Shown here: positions 1-8,856 of the stretch, piece by piece
Layout of the letters: every line of letters starts with the position of its first letter
How positions within the stretch are numbered: position 1 is the stretch's first letter
Source of the DNA: Streptomyces justiciae
GTDB lineage: Bacteria; Actinomycetota; Actinomycetes; Streptomycetales; Streptomycetaceae
Direction: 5' to 3'
DNA: 64,000 bases
NCBI RefSeq assembly: GCF_015163075.1
Contig: NZ_JADDXU010000003.1
Location: 248,001 to 312,000 of the forward strand
Notes under the pieces: generated by a model
The model's database searches: none
Seen by the model: the letters and a program-made list of their open reading frames with translations, nothing else
What the model was told of the DNA's origin: nothing
Translations under genes and position numbers: made by a program

Positions 1-1563
1 CTGCGCGACCACCGGCGCCGCCGCGCCGCCGACCCGGATCTGCCGACCGGCCCGGTGCGTCACGCGGACCCCCCGCCGGTCGACGACGACGCCCGCTCGT
101 CGTCCACCCGCTTTCTGGCCGCCGCCACCCAACTCGACCCGTGGTTCGCCGACGTGGTCGTACAGCAGGTCGTGAACGAGCCCTACCGCGCGCTCGCGCC
201 CGTGTTCGGCGCGGACCTGGGGGTCGTCACGCGGTGGGCGCTGGCGGCACGCAGGCGCCGACTCGCCCGGGACCTCGTCCTCCTCGCCCTGCTGCTCTGC
301 GTGCTCGCGCTGATCGGGATCGGCGTCCGCGCCCACATCGGGGAGTTCCAATCCGACCAGCCGCGGATCGACTGGCAGCCGTACGCCCTCGGCGCCCTGC
401 CCGCCCTGCTCCTCGGCTGGTCGGCCGTGGCCGTCGACATCTGGGTGACCGAACACCTGGTGCTGCGTCGGAGACTGGCCGCGCACCACTACCAACCCGC
501 CCAGGCACCCGACCCGTTGAGCTCCCGCGTCCGCGAACGCCTCACCGCCGTGGCCGAGCGGCCCGCCGGGAACCTGATCGTCTGCTCCCACTACTACCCC
601 TTCGCGGGCAGCGGCTTCCAGGTCGACGAGTGGGACATGCCGATCGACATCCGCAAGGGCACCGTCCGCCCGGAAGGCGGCCGCCGCGCGCCCCGGCCGT
701 TCGCCACCGGCGAGTTGTACGACGTCCTGGTCGCCGCGGCCCGAGGCATCGGCCTGAACAACCTGCGCGTGGAGGAGCGCCTCTTCGTCGACGGACTGAA
801 CGTCGCCCTGGACCGCAGGCTGCTGCCGACCCGCGACCAGCCGCCGCTCACCCGGGTCGACCCGCACGTCATGCGCGCCATGCCGGACGGCCTGGGCGCC
901 ACCCGGCGCTCCTACGTGAGCATCGAGATCCCCGCCTGGAGCGGGCAGTTGGTGGTCACGATGTACCTGCGGGCGGTGCAGGTGCACGGCACGCTGTACC
1001 TGGAGTGGTCGGCGTACGCTCTGCTGCCGATGCTCCCGCAGTACTACGCGGTCGACCGCCTCCCCCACCGCACGGCCGCGGGCTCCGCCGTACGCGCCGG
1101 GGCGCAGGCACTGGCACGGCTGCTGCCCGCGCTGCTGGGCGCGCCGAGGGCGCTGGCGCGGCGTGCCTTCTCCGCCCGCGCGGCAGCCGCCCACCGGCGC
1201 CGGCAGCGGCGGCTCATCCGGGGCGGCTACCAGTTCGACTACGGCGCCCAGCACAGCATCCGGGAGTTCGCGTGCGGTCTGGACGAGGGCACGTACTTCC
1301 TCGGCAGGGACCTCAGCCGCGCCCTCGCCACGACGCAGCAGCACCTGCTGAACACGGTCGGCGACTTCCTGGAGGCCCACGGCATCGATTCGGAGAACTT
1401 CCAGCGGCAACAGCAGAACCTCGTCCAGAACTTCACCACGAACAACGACTACAGCGTCAAGGCCAAGCACATCAGCGGCGGCGCGATCGCCCCTGGTGGC
1501 AGGGCGAACGCCAGTGGTGCAGGGGGCGGGCAGCGTGCCGCCTCGAGCGCCCCGCGGGGCTGA
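1..1563 (+). CDS. Partial membrane protein with C-terminal GGAIAPGG motif
   Basis: The frame is open from the first base, so the true start probably lies left of the window; a GTG at 55 is only the first internal candidate. At least 520 codons are present. Two hydrophobic segments (about bases 271-327 and 388-450) flank a short charged loop and make a membrane hairpin, followed by a large, presumably cytosolic region and a basic stretch near 1080-1215. I do not recognise a catalytic family. The tail (bases 1441-1518) carries NNDYSV...ISGGAIAPGG.AN, which recurs at the N-terminus of the next gene, 34 bases downstream. The shared motif suggests the two proteins contact each other through it. 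Function unknown; protein-coding status is secure, membrane location likely. Confidence 0.75.
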   Translation: MRDHRRRRAADPDLPTGPVRHADPPPVDDDARSSSTRFLAAATQLDPWFADVVVQQVVNEPYRALAPVFGADLGVVTRWALAARRRRLARDLVLLALLLCVLALIGIGVRAHIGEFQSDQPRIDWQPYALGALPALLLGWSAVAVDIWVTEHLVLRRRLAAHHYQPAQAPDPLSSRVRERLTAVAERPAGNLIVCSHYYPFAGSGFQVDEWDMPIDIRKGTVRPEGGRRAPRPFATGELYDVLVAAARGIGLNNLRVEERLFVDGLNVALDRRLLPTRDQPPLTRVDPHVMRAMPDGLGATRRSYVSIEIPAWSGQLVVTMYLRAVQVHGTLYLEWSAYALLPMLPQYYAVDRLPHRTAAGSAVRAGAQALARLLPALLGAPRALARRAFSARAAAAHRRRQRRLIRGGYQFDYGAQHSIREFACGLDEGTYFLGRDLSRALATTQQHLLNTVGDFLEAHGIDSENFQRQQQNLVQNFTTNNDYSVKAKHISGGAIAPGGRANASGAGGGQRAASSAPRG

Positions 1564-1597
1564 CAACCAACAGTGACTCGCTGCGAGGAGACGGCAC

Positions 1598-1984
1598 ATG
1601 AGGCACCGTGACGACTACACCCACGACCCCGGCTACAACGACTACAGCGTCAGTACCGGCGGCGGCGACATCACCGGCGGCGCCATCGCGCCCGGCGGCA
1701 CGGCGAACTACAACGCCGCCCCCGTCTCGCCCGACACCCTCGAACTCCACCAGCGTCTCGACGAGCTGCGGCGGCTGCTCGCGCGGTACTCCGCAGCCCT
1801 CCCCAACTCCGACCAACTACTGGACGACACGGACCAGTTGGACGCCCAACTGCAACGGGAACGCCCCAACCGCACCGTCGTGCAAGGACTGCTCGACTCG
1901 CTGACGGCAGGGGCGGGCGGCGTCAGCGCCATCACCTCCGCCGTCAGCGCGGTCGTCCAGCTCGTCAGCCGTTTCCTGCCCTGA
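1598..1984 (+). CDS. Small protein with N-terminal GGAIAPGG motif and helical C-terminus
   Basis: A 128-residue protein begins at ATG after GAGGAG (bases 1585-1590). Residues 14-37 carry NDYSV, then GGGDITGGAIAPGG and TAN, nearly the same string as the tail of the upstream membrane protein. The rest is predicted helical: an amphipathic segment (about 44-85) and an Ala/Val/Ser-rich final helix (about 100-127) that could insert in or lie on a membrane. This layout (glycine-rich adaptor-like motif plus small helical domain) resembles small actinobacterial partners of signalling or conflict proteins, but I cannot assign a named family. The gene ends 20 bases inside the convergent kynureninase gene. 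Probably co-transcribed with the upstream gene. Function unknown. Confidence 0.72.
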   Translation: MRHRDDYTHDPGYNDYSVSTGGGDITGGAIAPGGTANYNAAPVSPDTLELHQRLDELRRLLARYSAALPNSDQLLDDTDQLDAQLQRERPNRTVVQGLLDSLTAGAGGVSAITSAVSAVVQLVSRFLP

Positions 1985-3191
1985 CCCGCAGCGTCTCCCC
2001 GAGCACCCGTGCCGCCCGCTCCACTTCACCGAAGCCGACGTACAACGGCGTGAACCCGAACCGCAGCACATCCGGGTGCCGGAAGTCCCCGACCACGCCC
2101 CGCGCGATCAGCTCCTTCATCACGTCCCCGGCGTCGTCGCACCGCAACGCCACCTGGCTGCCGCGCTCCGCGTGTGCCACCGGCGTCACCGACTCCACCC
2201 GGCCCGCGGGCGCGTACGCGGCCACGCACTCCAGGAAGAAGTCCGTCAGCGCAAGGGACTTGGCCCGTACCGCCTCGATCGACACCCCGTCCCAGAGGTC
2301 AAGTGCCGCCTCCAGGGCCAGCATCGAGAGGATGTCCGGCGTCCCGACCCGGCCGCGCAGCGCGCCCGCCGCCGGTTCGTACGAGGCCCGCATACCGAAG
2401 GGCTCCGCGTGCGAGTTCCAGCCGGGCAGCGGGGAGTCGAAGCGGTCCTGCACCTCCCTGCGCACATAGAGGTACGCCGGTGAACCCGGGCCGCCGTTCA
2501 GGTACTTGTACGTGCAGCCCACCGCCAGGTCGACGCCGTGCTCGTCGAGCCCGACCGGCAGCGCGCCCGCGCTGTGGCACAGGTCCCAGACCGCCACGGC
2601 CCCGGCCGCGTGGACGGCGGCCGTGAGCGACGGCAGGTCGTGCAGGCGGCCGGTGCGGTAGTCGACGTGGTTCAGCAGCACGGCCGCGGTACGGTCGCCC
2701 AGCACGCCGGGCACCTCCGCCGGCGTCACCGGACGCAGCGTGCACCCGGTCATCCTCGCGGCCGACTCGGCGATGTAGCCGTCGGTCGGGAAGGTCGTCG
2801 CGTCGACGACGATCTCGTCCCGGCCGGACGAAGGCCCGCCGACCAGCCGCACCGCCCCTACAAGTGCCTTGAAGACATTGACACTTGTGGAGTCGCCGAC
2901 GACGATCTGCCCGGCCGCCGCGCCCACCAGCGGAGCGATCCGGTCGCCGATCCGCTCGGGCGCCGTCCACCAGCCGCTCTCGTCCCAGGACCGGATGCGC
3001 AGCTCGCCCCACTGCCGCCGTACGACGTCCTCGACGCGCCCGGGGACGGCGGCGGGCAGCGCGCCCAGCGAGTTGCCGTCGAGGTAGACCACCTCGTCCA
3101 GCACGAACTTCCCACGCACGCCCGCCAGTTCGTCAGCGGCGCCCAGTTTCTCGGCCTTCGTCACCAAGGCCTTCGCCGCCGCCTCAGACAT
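1965..3191 (-). CDS. kynU: Kynureninase
   Basis: A 408-residue PLP enzyme that splits L-kynurenine (or 3-hydroxykynurenine) into anthranilate (or 3-hydroxyanthranilate) and alanine in the cytosol. The PLP lysine is in TYKYLNGGPG (about K229), a hallmark of kynureninase; VWDLCHSAGA supplies the aspartate that pairs with the pyridine nitrogen (about D203), and YLDGNSLG near residue 37 is the usual N-terminal signature. The frame continues upstream to 3350, but I chose ATG at 3191 because it precedes MSEAAAK, gives the normal family length, and overlaps the stop of the upstream tryptophan dioxygenase by 8 bases, implying translational coupling. With kynA it makes a two-step tryptophan-to-anthranilate route. 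The 3-prime end overlaps a convergent gene by 20 bases. Confidence 0.95.
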   Translation of the reverse strand: MSEAAAKALVTKAEKLGAADELAGVRGKFVLDEVVYLDGNSLGALPAAVPGRVEDVVRRQWGELRIRSWDESGWWTAPERIGDRIAPLVGAAAGQIVVGDSTSVNVFKALVGAVRLVGGPSSGRDEIVVDATTFPTDGYIAESAARMTGCTLRPVTPAEVPGVLGDRTAAVLLNHVDYRTGRLHDLPSLTAAVHAAGAVAVWDLCHSAGALPVGLDEHGVDLAVGCTYKYLNGGPGSPAYLYVRREVQDRFDSPLPGWNSHAEPFGMRASYEPAAGALRGRVGTPDILSMLALEAALDLWDGVSIEAVRAKSLALTDFFLECVAAYAPAGRVESVTPVAHAERGSQVALRCDDAGDVMKELIARGVVGDFRHPDVLRFGFTPLYVGFGEVERAARVLGETLRVRAGNG

Positions 3192-4023
3192 GCGACCGCG
3201 CCGTCCACAGCTCGGGGAACACGTTCTTCTGCGCCCGCTTCTCCAGCCAGGCCACCCCGGCGGAGCCACCCGTGCCCGCCTTGGCGCCCATCGCGCGCCG
3301 CGTGGCCACCAGATGGTCGTTGCGCCAGCGCCACACCAACTCGGCGACATCGGTCAACGCCTCGCCGAGCCGGGCGAGTTCGTCGTTCGGGTCACCGGAG
3401 TAGAGGGCGGTCCAGGCGGCCTCCACCTCGGGCGACGGCTCGTACCGCCGGGACACGTCACGCGCCAGGACGGCGTCCGGGATCGCGTGCCCGCGCCGGG
3501 CCAGCAGCCGCAGCACCTCGTCGTACAGGCTCGGCTCGTGCAGCGCCTTCTCCAGCTCGGCGTGCACGCGCGGGGCGCCCCGGTGCGGGACGAGCATGGA
3601 CGCCGACTTCTCTCCGAGCAGGAACTCCATCCGCCGGTACATCGCCGACTGGAAGCCGGAGCCCTCGCCGAGCGCGGCCCGGTAGGAGTTGAACTGGGCC
3701 GGGGTCAGCTGGCCGAGCGGCCGCCAGGAGGCGTTCAGCGCCTCCAGCTCCCGTACGGAACGCTTCAGCGCGTCGACCGCGACGGGTACGTCGTCGGAGC
3801 GCAGCGCCCGGGCCGCGGTCTCCCACTCATGGACGATGACCGTGAACCACAGCTCCATCACCTGGGTCGTGACCAGGAAGACCATCTCTCCGGGATCGTC
3901 GGAGAGGGTGTGCTGGAGGTGGGTGAGCACGTCCGCCTTGACGTAGTCCTCGTACGGCGTCGTGCCTTCGAAGTCGAGATGCGGGGTCTCGGGCTCCGGA
4001 TTCTCGTGAGCCTCGTGGGACAT
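3184..4023 (-). CDS. kynA: Tryptophan 2,3-dioxygenase
   Basis: A 279-residue heme enzyme catalysing L-tryptophan + O2 to N-formylkynurenine, the first step of the kynurenine pathway. Family features visible: MVFLVTTQVMELWF helix near residue 50, the heme-ligand histidine in RNDHLVAT near residue 240, and the GTGGSAG loop that binds substrate. Length fits bacterial TDO. ATG at 4023 follows a good AGGAG site 7 bases upstream. It is first of the pair with kynU (8-base overlap). No kynurenine formamidase is adjacent, so that step must be encoded elsewhere. A conserved pair in Streptomyces, usually supplying anthranilate/NAD precursors or kynurenine units for antibiotics. Confidence 0.95.
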   Translation of the reverse strand: MSHEAHENPEPETPHLDFEGTTPYEDYVKADVLTHLQHTLSDDPGEMVFLVTTQVMELWFTVIVHEWETAARALRSDDVPVAVDALKRSVRELEALNASWRPLGQLTPAQFNSYRAALGEGSGFQSAMYRRMEFLLGEKSASMLVPHRGAPRVHAELEKALHEPSLYDEVLRLLARRGHAIPDAVLARDVSRRYEPSPEVEAAWTALYSGDPNDELARLGEALTDVAELVWRWRNDHLVATRRAMGAKAGTGGSAGVAWLEKRAQKNVFPELWTARSHV

Positions 4024-4173
4024 CGCTGTCTCCTGTTGTGTACTCCGGGTAGCGGTCCGCCCCTGCCGTTACCGACACGGGGGCCCCGGTCCCCAACCGA
4101 ATCCTCAGCCGTCACCCCCGGGAAGCGCAAGGCCCGACTGGATCACAGCCGGGCCGAGCGCAGGACAGTGCCT

Positions 4174-4587
4174 CTAGCCCAGCGTCTGGGCCGCCGTCGG
4201 CGAGGAGTCCTTCAGGAACTGCGAGCAGCGCTCGTACTCCTCCTGCTCGCCGATCGACCCGGCGGCGCGGGCGAGGGCGTGCAGGGCGCGCAGGAAGCCG
4301 CGGTTCGGCTCGTGCTCCCAGGGGACGGGGCCGTGGCCCTTCCAGCCGTTGCGGCGCAGGGCGTCGAGGCCGCGGTGGTAGCCCGTACGGGCGTAGGCGT
4401 ACGACTCCACGACGCTGCCCCGCTCGAACGCCTCGTCGGCCAGCTGGGCCCAGGCGAGGGAGGAGGTGGGGTACTTCGCGGCGACGTCGGCCGGGGCCGT
4501 GCCGTTCGCCAGGAGCTCACGGGGCTCCGGGTCGTCGGGGAGGTGGGTCGGGGGCGGGCCCCCGAGGAGGTTCTCGTGAATCGACAT
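4174..4587 (-). CDS. DUF3151 family protein
   Basis: A 137-residue soluble protein. MSIHENLLGGPPPTHLP at the start and the middle stretch with WAQLADEAF and YAYARTGYHRGLD match the actinobacterial DUF3151 family, whose role is not known to me. The frame extends 24 codons further upstream, but the ATG at 4587 starts the conserved part and has a purine-rich GAGAGAG stretch in front. No signal peptide or membrane segment. It lies between kynA and an exporter gene on the same strand, with 150 bases to kynA that show no further gene. Confidence 0.85.
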   Translation of the reverse strand: MSIHENLLGGPPPTHLPDDPEPRELLANGTAPADVAAKYPTSSLAWAQLADEAFERGSVVESYAYARTGYHRGLDALRRNGWKGHGPVPWEHEPNRGFLRALHALARAAGSIGEQEEYERCSQFLKDSSPTAAQTLG

Positions 4588-4689
4588 GAGGACAGTCTCT
4601 CTCGCCGGTTGTCTGCGGGCGCATTGTGGCTGGTCGCGCTCACGCGGCGGTAGCCGCAAATCAATACAGCCCCGCGCCCCTTAGGAGCC

Positions 4690-6138
4690 TCAGCCCAACC
4701 GCCCCTGAGAACGCTCGCCCTCCAGGGGCGGCGCAGTGATCGAGCCGTGCCTGATGCACTCCGGCCTCCTGCAATCCGGCGGCAGCGCCCGTACCGTCGT
4801 GAACGCCACCGCCGCCCCCACGATCAGCGCCCCCGCGCACACCACCATCGCCCGCCCGAACGCGTCGTCGAAGGCGCCCGGCGTGCGGTAGGCCTCCTCG
4901 CCCATCCCGGCGATCATCGGGAGCGCGGCGACCGCGATGAGGCCGGCCGCGCGGGCCGCCGCGTTGTTGATGCCGCTGGCCAGGCCCGCCCGGGCCACGT
5001 CCACCGAGGCAAGCACGGTCGCGGTGAGCGGGGCGACCAGGGTGACCATGCCGAGGCCGAGCACCAGCAGCGCCGGCAGGACGTCGGCGAAGTAGTTCGC
5101 GTCCGGGCCGACCCGCAGCATCAGCAGCATCCCGACCGCGCAGAACAGCGGCCCGACCGTGAGCGGGATGCGGGGCCCGATCCGGTCCGCCAGCTCACCT
5201 GAGCGGGCCGAGAACAGCAGCATCATCGCGGTCGTCGGCAGCAGTGCCGTACCGGCGCCGAGGGCCGAGTAGCCGGCGACGACCTGGAGCTGGAGCGCGG
5301 CCAGGAAGAAGAAGCCGCTGAAGGCCGCGTAGACGCAGAGGGTGACCAGGTTGACGGCCGTGAACTGCCGGGACGCGAAGATCCCGAGCGGCATCATCGG
5401 ATCGGGCCGCCGCTTCTCGACGTACACGAAGGCGACGCCGACGCCCACGCCGAGCACCGCCGTGATCCAGTCCGCCTCGATCAGCGCGTACGTCACCAGC
5501 GCCAGCGCGAGCGCCCCTAGGAACGCGCCCAGGACGTCGAAGCTCGTGTGCTTGCGGCCGTCCCCCGATTCCGGGACGTGCCCTACGGCGATAGGGGCGC
5601 ACAGCAGGGCCAGCGGGACGTTCAGCAGGAACACCCAGCGCCAGCCGGGCCCGTCCACCAGCCAGCCGCCCAGGAACGGCCCGACGGCCGCGCCGATGCC
5701 CCCGAAGCCGGACCACAGCCCGACGGCCCGACCCCGGTCGTCGGGATGGAAGGAGGCCTGGATGAGCGCCAGCGAGCCGGGGGTGAGCAGCGCGCCGCCC
5801 ACGCCCTGCAACGCCCGCGCCCCGATCAGCACCCCGGCGTTCGGCGCGAGCCCGCACAGCAGGGAGGCGGCGGCGAACCACACCACACCCACGACGAACA
5901 CCTTGCGCCGCCCGTACCGGTCCCCGAGCGAGCCGCCGAGCAGGATCAGTCCGGCCAGCGTGAGCATGTACGCGTTGACGGTCCACTGGAGCGCGCCGAG
6001 ATCGGCGTCGAGATCCCGCCCGATGCGCGGGAGCGCCACGTTGACGACGGTCGAGTCCAGCATCGCCATGCTGGAACCGAGCACGGTGGTGAGCAGGATC
6101 CATTTGCCCTGCGGCGAGGCCAGCCGGACATCAGCCAT
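4690..6138 (-). CDS. MFS transporter, DHA2 (14-helix) drug exporter type
   Basis: About 482 residues with roughly 14 hydrophobic helices. Motif A of the family is visible as GGSLGDRYGRRKVF between helices 2 and 3; LDSTVVNVALPRIGRDL in helix 1 is the typical start of the DHA2/EmrB-QacA group, and GARALQGVGGALLTPGSLAL is its motif C region. These are proton-driven exporters in the cytoplasmic membrane; substrate unknown. I chose ATG at 6138 (MADVRLAS), preceded by GGGGGG, over in-frame codons up to 6192. It sits just downstream of the aldolase gene, from which it is separated by a strong hairpin, so it may depend on read-through or a promoter inside that region. Confidence 0.88.
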   Translation of the reverse strand: MADVRLASPQGKWILLTTVLGSSMAMLDSTVVNVALPRIGRDLDADLGALQWTVNAYMLTLAGLILLGGSLGDRYGRRKVFVVGVVWFAAASLLCGLAPNAGVLIGARALQGVGGALLTPGSLALIQASFHPDDRGRAVGLWSGFGGIGAAVGPFLGGWLVDGPGWRWVFLLNVPLALLCAPIAVGHVPESGDGRKHTSFDVLGAFLGALALALVTYALIEADWITAVLGVGVGVAFVYVEKRRPDPMMPLGIFASRQFTAVNLVTLCVYAAFSGFFFLAALQLQVVAGYSALGAGTALLPTTAMMLLFSARSGELADRIGPRIPLTVGPLFCAVGMLLMLRVGPDANYFADVLPALLVLGLGMVTLVAPLTATVLASVDVARAGLASGINNAAARAAGLIAVAALPMIAGMGEEAYRTPGAFDDAFGRAMVVCAGALIVGAAVAFTTVRALPPDCRRPECIRHGSITAPPLEGERSQGRLG

Positions 6139-6151
6139 GCCCCCCAGTAAA

Positions 6152-6185
6152 CAGTGAGCCCGGCGCCGAAGCACCGGGCTCACTG
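6152..6185 (-). terminator. Factor-independent-type hairpin after fba
   Basis: A perfect 12-base inverted repeat (CAGTGAGCCCGG / CCGGGCTCACTG, arms 6152-6163 and 6174-6185) with a 10-base loop lies 14 bases beyond the aldolase stop and just before the MFS start. No T-run follows, as is common for Streptomyces terminators. Confidence 0.7.
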
Positions 6186-6198
6186 AACACACATACGA

Positions 6199-7221
<1,023 letters not shown>

Positions 7222-7331
7222 CTGTCCGCTCCTTGGAGTGTGCGGGTTGGCGTACTACGTGCTGACGGCCCTGACCTAGACCTTGGTGTGGGGGTTGCGA
7301 CGTCATCGTCGGGCCCCATCTTTCCAGACGT

Positions 7332-7364
7332 ACCGGGATGCTCCGAGCGGCCAGAAGTCCCGGT
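7332..7364 (-). terminator. Possible hairpin downstream of pyrE
   Basis: A 7-base inverted repeat ACCGGGA / TCCCGGT (7332-7338 and 7358-7364, loop 19) lies 25 bases beyond the pyrE stop. The stem is short for the loop, so this is a weak call. Confidence 0.35.
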
Positions 7365-7388
7365 TGCCGGACCTTTCCGGTGTCCTTG

Positions 7389-7937
7389 TCAGTCCAGGCC
7401 CAACTCGTCCTTGGAGAAGGCGTAGCGGTACGGCACACCGGCGCCCTGTTCGATCTTCTCGGCGGCGCCGGTGGCCCGGTCGACGATGGTGGCGACGGCG
7501 ACGACCTCGGCCCCCGCCTCCCGCACGGCCTCCACGGCGGTCAGCGGAGAACCGCCGGTGGTGGAGGTGTCCTCGACGACGAGGACGCGGCGGCCGGCGA
7601 TGTCCGGGCCCTCGACGCGGCGCTGGAGCCCGTGCGCCTTGGCGGCCTTGCGCACGACGAAGGCGTCGAGCCGCTGCCCGCGCGCGGCGGCCGCGTGCAG
7701 CATGGCGCCGGCGACCGGGTCGGCGCCCATGGTCAGCCCGCCGACCGCGTCGAACTCCAGGTCGGCGGTGAGGTCGAGCAGCACCTGGCCGACCAGCGGG
7801 GCCGCCTCACCGTCGAGGGTGACGCGTCGCAGGTCGACGTAGTAGTCCGCCTCCAGACCCGACGACAGGGTCACCTTGCCGTGCACCACGGCCTTGTCCT
7901 TGATCTGCTGCAGCAGCGCGCCGCGTACGTCCGTCAT
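7389..7937 (-). CDS. pyrE: Orotate phosphoribosyltransferase
   Basis: A 182-residue cytosolic enzyme that joins orotate and PRPP to give OMP in pyrimidine synthesis. The PRPP-binding signature VLVVEDTSTTGGSPL sits near residues 122-137, and the N-terminal half (VTLSSGLEADYYVDLRRV) is typical of PyrE. Length matches the family. The stop of the upstream epimerase-like gene lies 10 bases before this start, so the two are likely one transcript. Located away from the main pyr cluster, next to fba, as in other Streptomyces. Confidence 0.95.
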   Translation of the reverse strand: MTDVRGALLQQIKDKAVVHGKVTLSSGLEADYYVDLRRVTLDGEAAPLVGQVLLDLTADLEFDAVGGLTMGADPVAGAMLHAAAARGQRLDAFVVRKAAKAHGLQRRVEGPDIAGRRVLVVEDTSTTGGSPLTAVEAVREAGAEVVAVATIVDRATGAAEKIEQGAGVPYRYAFSKDELGLD

Positions 7938-7947
7938 GCCGCCCAGC

Positions 7948-8745
7948 TTAGAGGCGCCGCCAGCTCCAGGTGGTCGCGGCTTCGAGCGGCTCCAGCAGCG
8001 TGACCAGGCGCGGCAGCGTGTTGAGCCCGTCGGGCGGCCCGGTCTGCGGCTCCACGCAGACGGCCTCGGCCTGCTCGTCGTAGACGACGACCCACTCCTC
8101 GCGGGAGCCGACCTTCAACTCCAGCTGCCCCGGCCAGGTCAGCGTCACGTTGACGCCGCCGGGCATCCCGAAGCAGTCGTCCCAGGGCCCGGGCTTGGGG
8201 TCGATCCGCCGCCCGGTGGGCAGGTGATCGTCCCCGCGCTCCTCCTGCCAGGCCGCCTCGAAGGCCACCTGTACGTCCTCCGCGCCCTCGCCGCCGAGGT
8301 TGCGGTTGAACCACGGGTGCCAGCCGATCTGGGCCGGGAAGGAGGAGTCGTACGTCTCGACGGACATGGTCAGCGTCAGGGCGTCCGGGGTGAGGGCGAC
8401 GGCCTGGGTGACGCGGCCGGGGTAGGGCCACGGGTCGACCAGGTCGTACGTGATGACGGCCTCGTCGGCCGTGGCGCGGGCGATGCGCCAGGCGCCGTCG
8501 CGGGCGGTGCCGTGGATGGCGTGCGGCGGGGAGTTGAGCGGCATCTGCTGGACGCCGGCGCCGTCCCGGAACCGTCCGTCCCTGATCCGCCCGCACCAGG
8601 GCACCATGGGGAAGCAGCCGAAGCGCTCGCCCTGCCGCAGCAGTTCGACGCCACCGACGCGCAGCCCGCCGATCCGCCCACCGTTCCCCGGCAGCACGGT
8701 CACCTCCGCGTCACCCGCGGTCAGCGTGATGGGTTCGTTACTCAC
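7948..8745 (-). CDS. Aldose 1-epimerase family protein (galactose mutarotase fold)
   Basis: A 265-residue protein with the galactose-mutarotase-like beta sandwich. Visible marks are FGCFPMVPWCGRIRDG near residue 43, a histidine in AIHGTARDG near residue 78, IGWHPWFNR near residue 139 (the catalytic-type histidine region) and CVEPQTGPPDGLN near residue 231. Such enzymes interconvert alpha and beta anomers of sugars, but the subfamily is broad and the sugar cannot be named. No signal peptide. It is upstream of pyrE with a 10-base gap, suggesting co-transcription though no metabolic link is obvious. Confidence 0.85.
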   Translation of the reverse strand: MSNEPITLTAGDAEVTVLPGNGGRIGGLRVGGVELLRQGERFGCFPMVPWCGRIRDGRFRDGAGVQQMPLNSPPHAIHGTARDGAWRIARATADEAVITYDLVDPWPYPGRVTQAVALTPDALTLTMSVETYDSSFPAQIGWHPWFNRNLGGEGAEDVQVAFEAAWQEERGDDHLPTGRRIDPKPGPWDDCFGMPGGVNVTLTWPGQLELKVGSREEWVVVYDEQAEAVCVEPQTGPPDGLNTLPRLVTLLEPLEAATTWSWRRL

Positions 8746-8856
8746 GGGACGACCCTACTGGGGCGATCAAGAGGGCATCGGGTGCGGCTGGGGTTCGGGG
8801 GGTGCAGGGCGGGCTTGGCAGCGTCGTCCGGGGAGCCGGGGCGCCAGGGGCGCCGG

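Noticed and set aside
3192..3350. N-terminal extension of kynureninase
   Set aside because: It would overlap the kynA end by 167 bases; the extension is Arg/Trp/Gly-rich with no family match, and the ATG at 3191 fits length and coupling.
8746..8856. Riboswitch upstream of the epimerase/pyrE unit
   Set aside because: No conserved aptamer core seen in the short G-rich gap.
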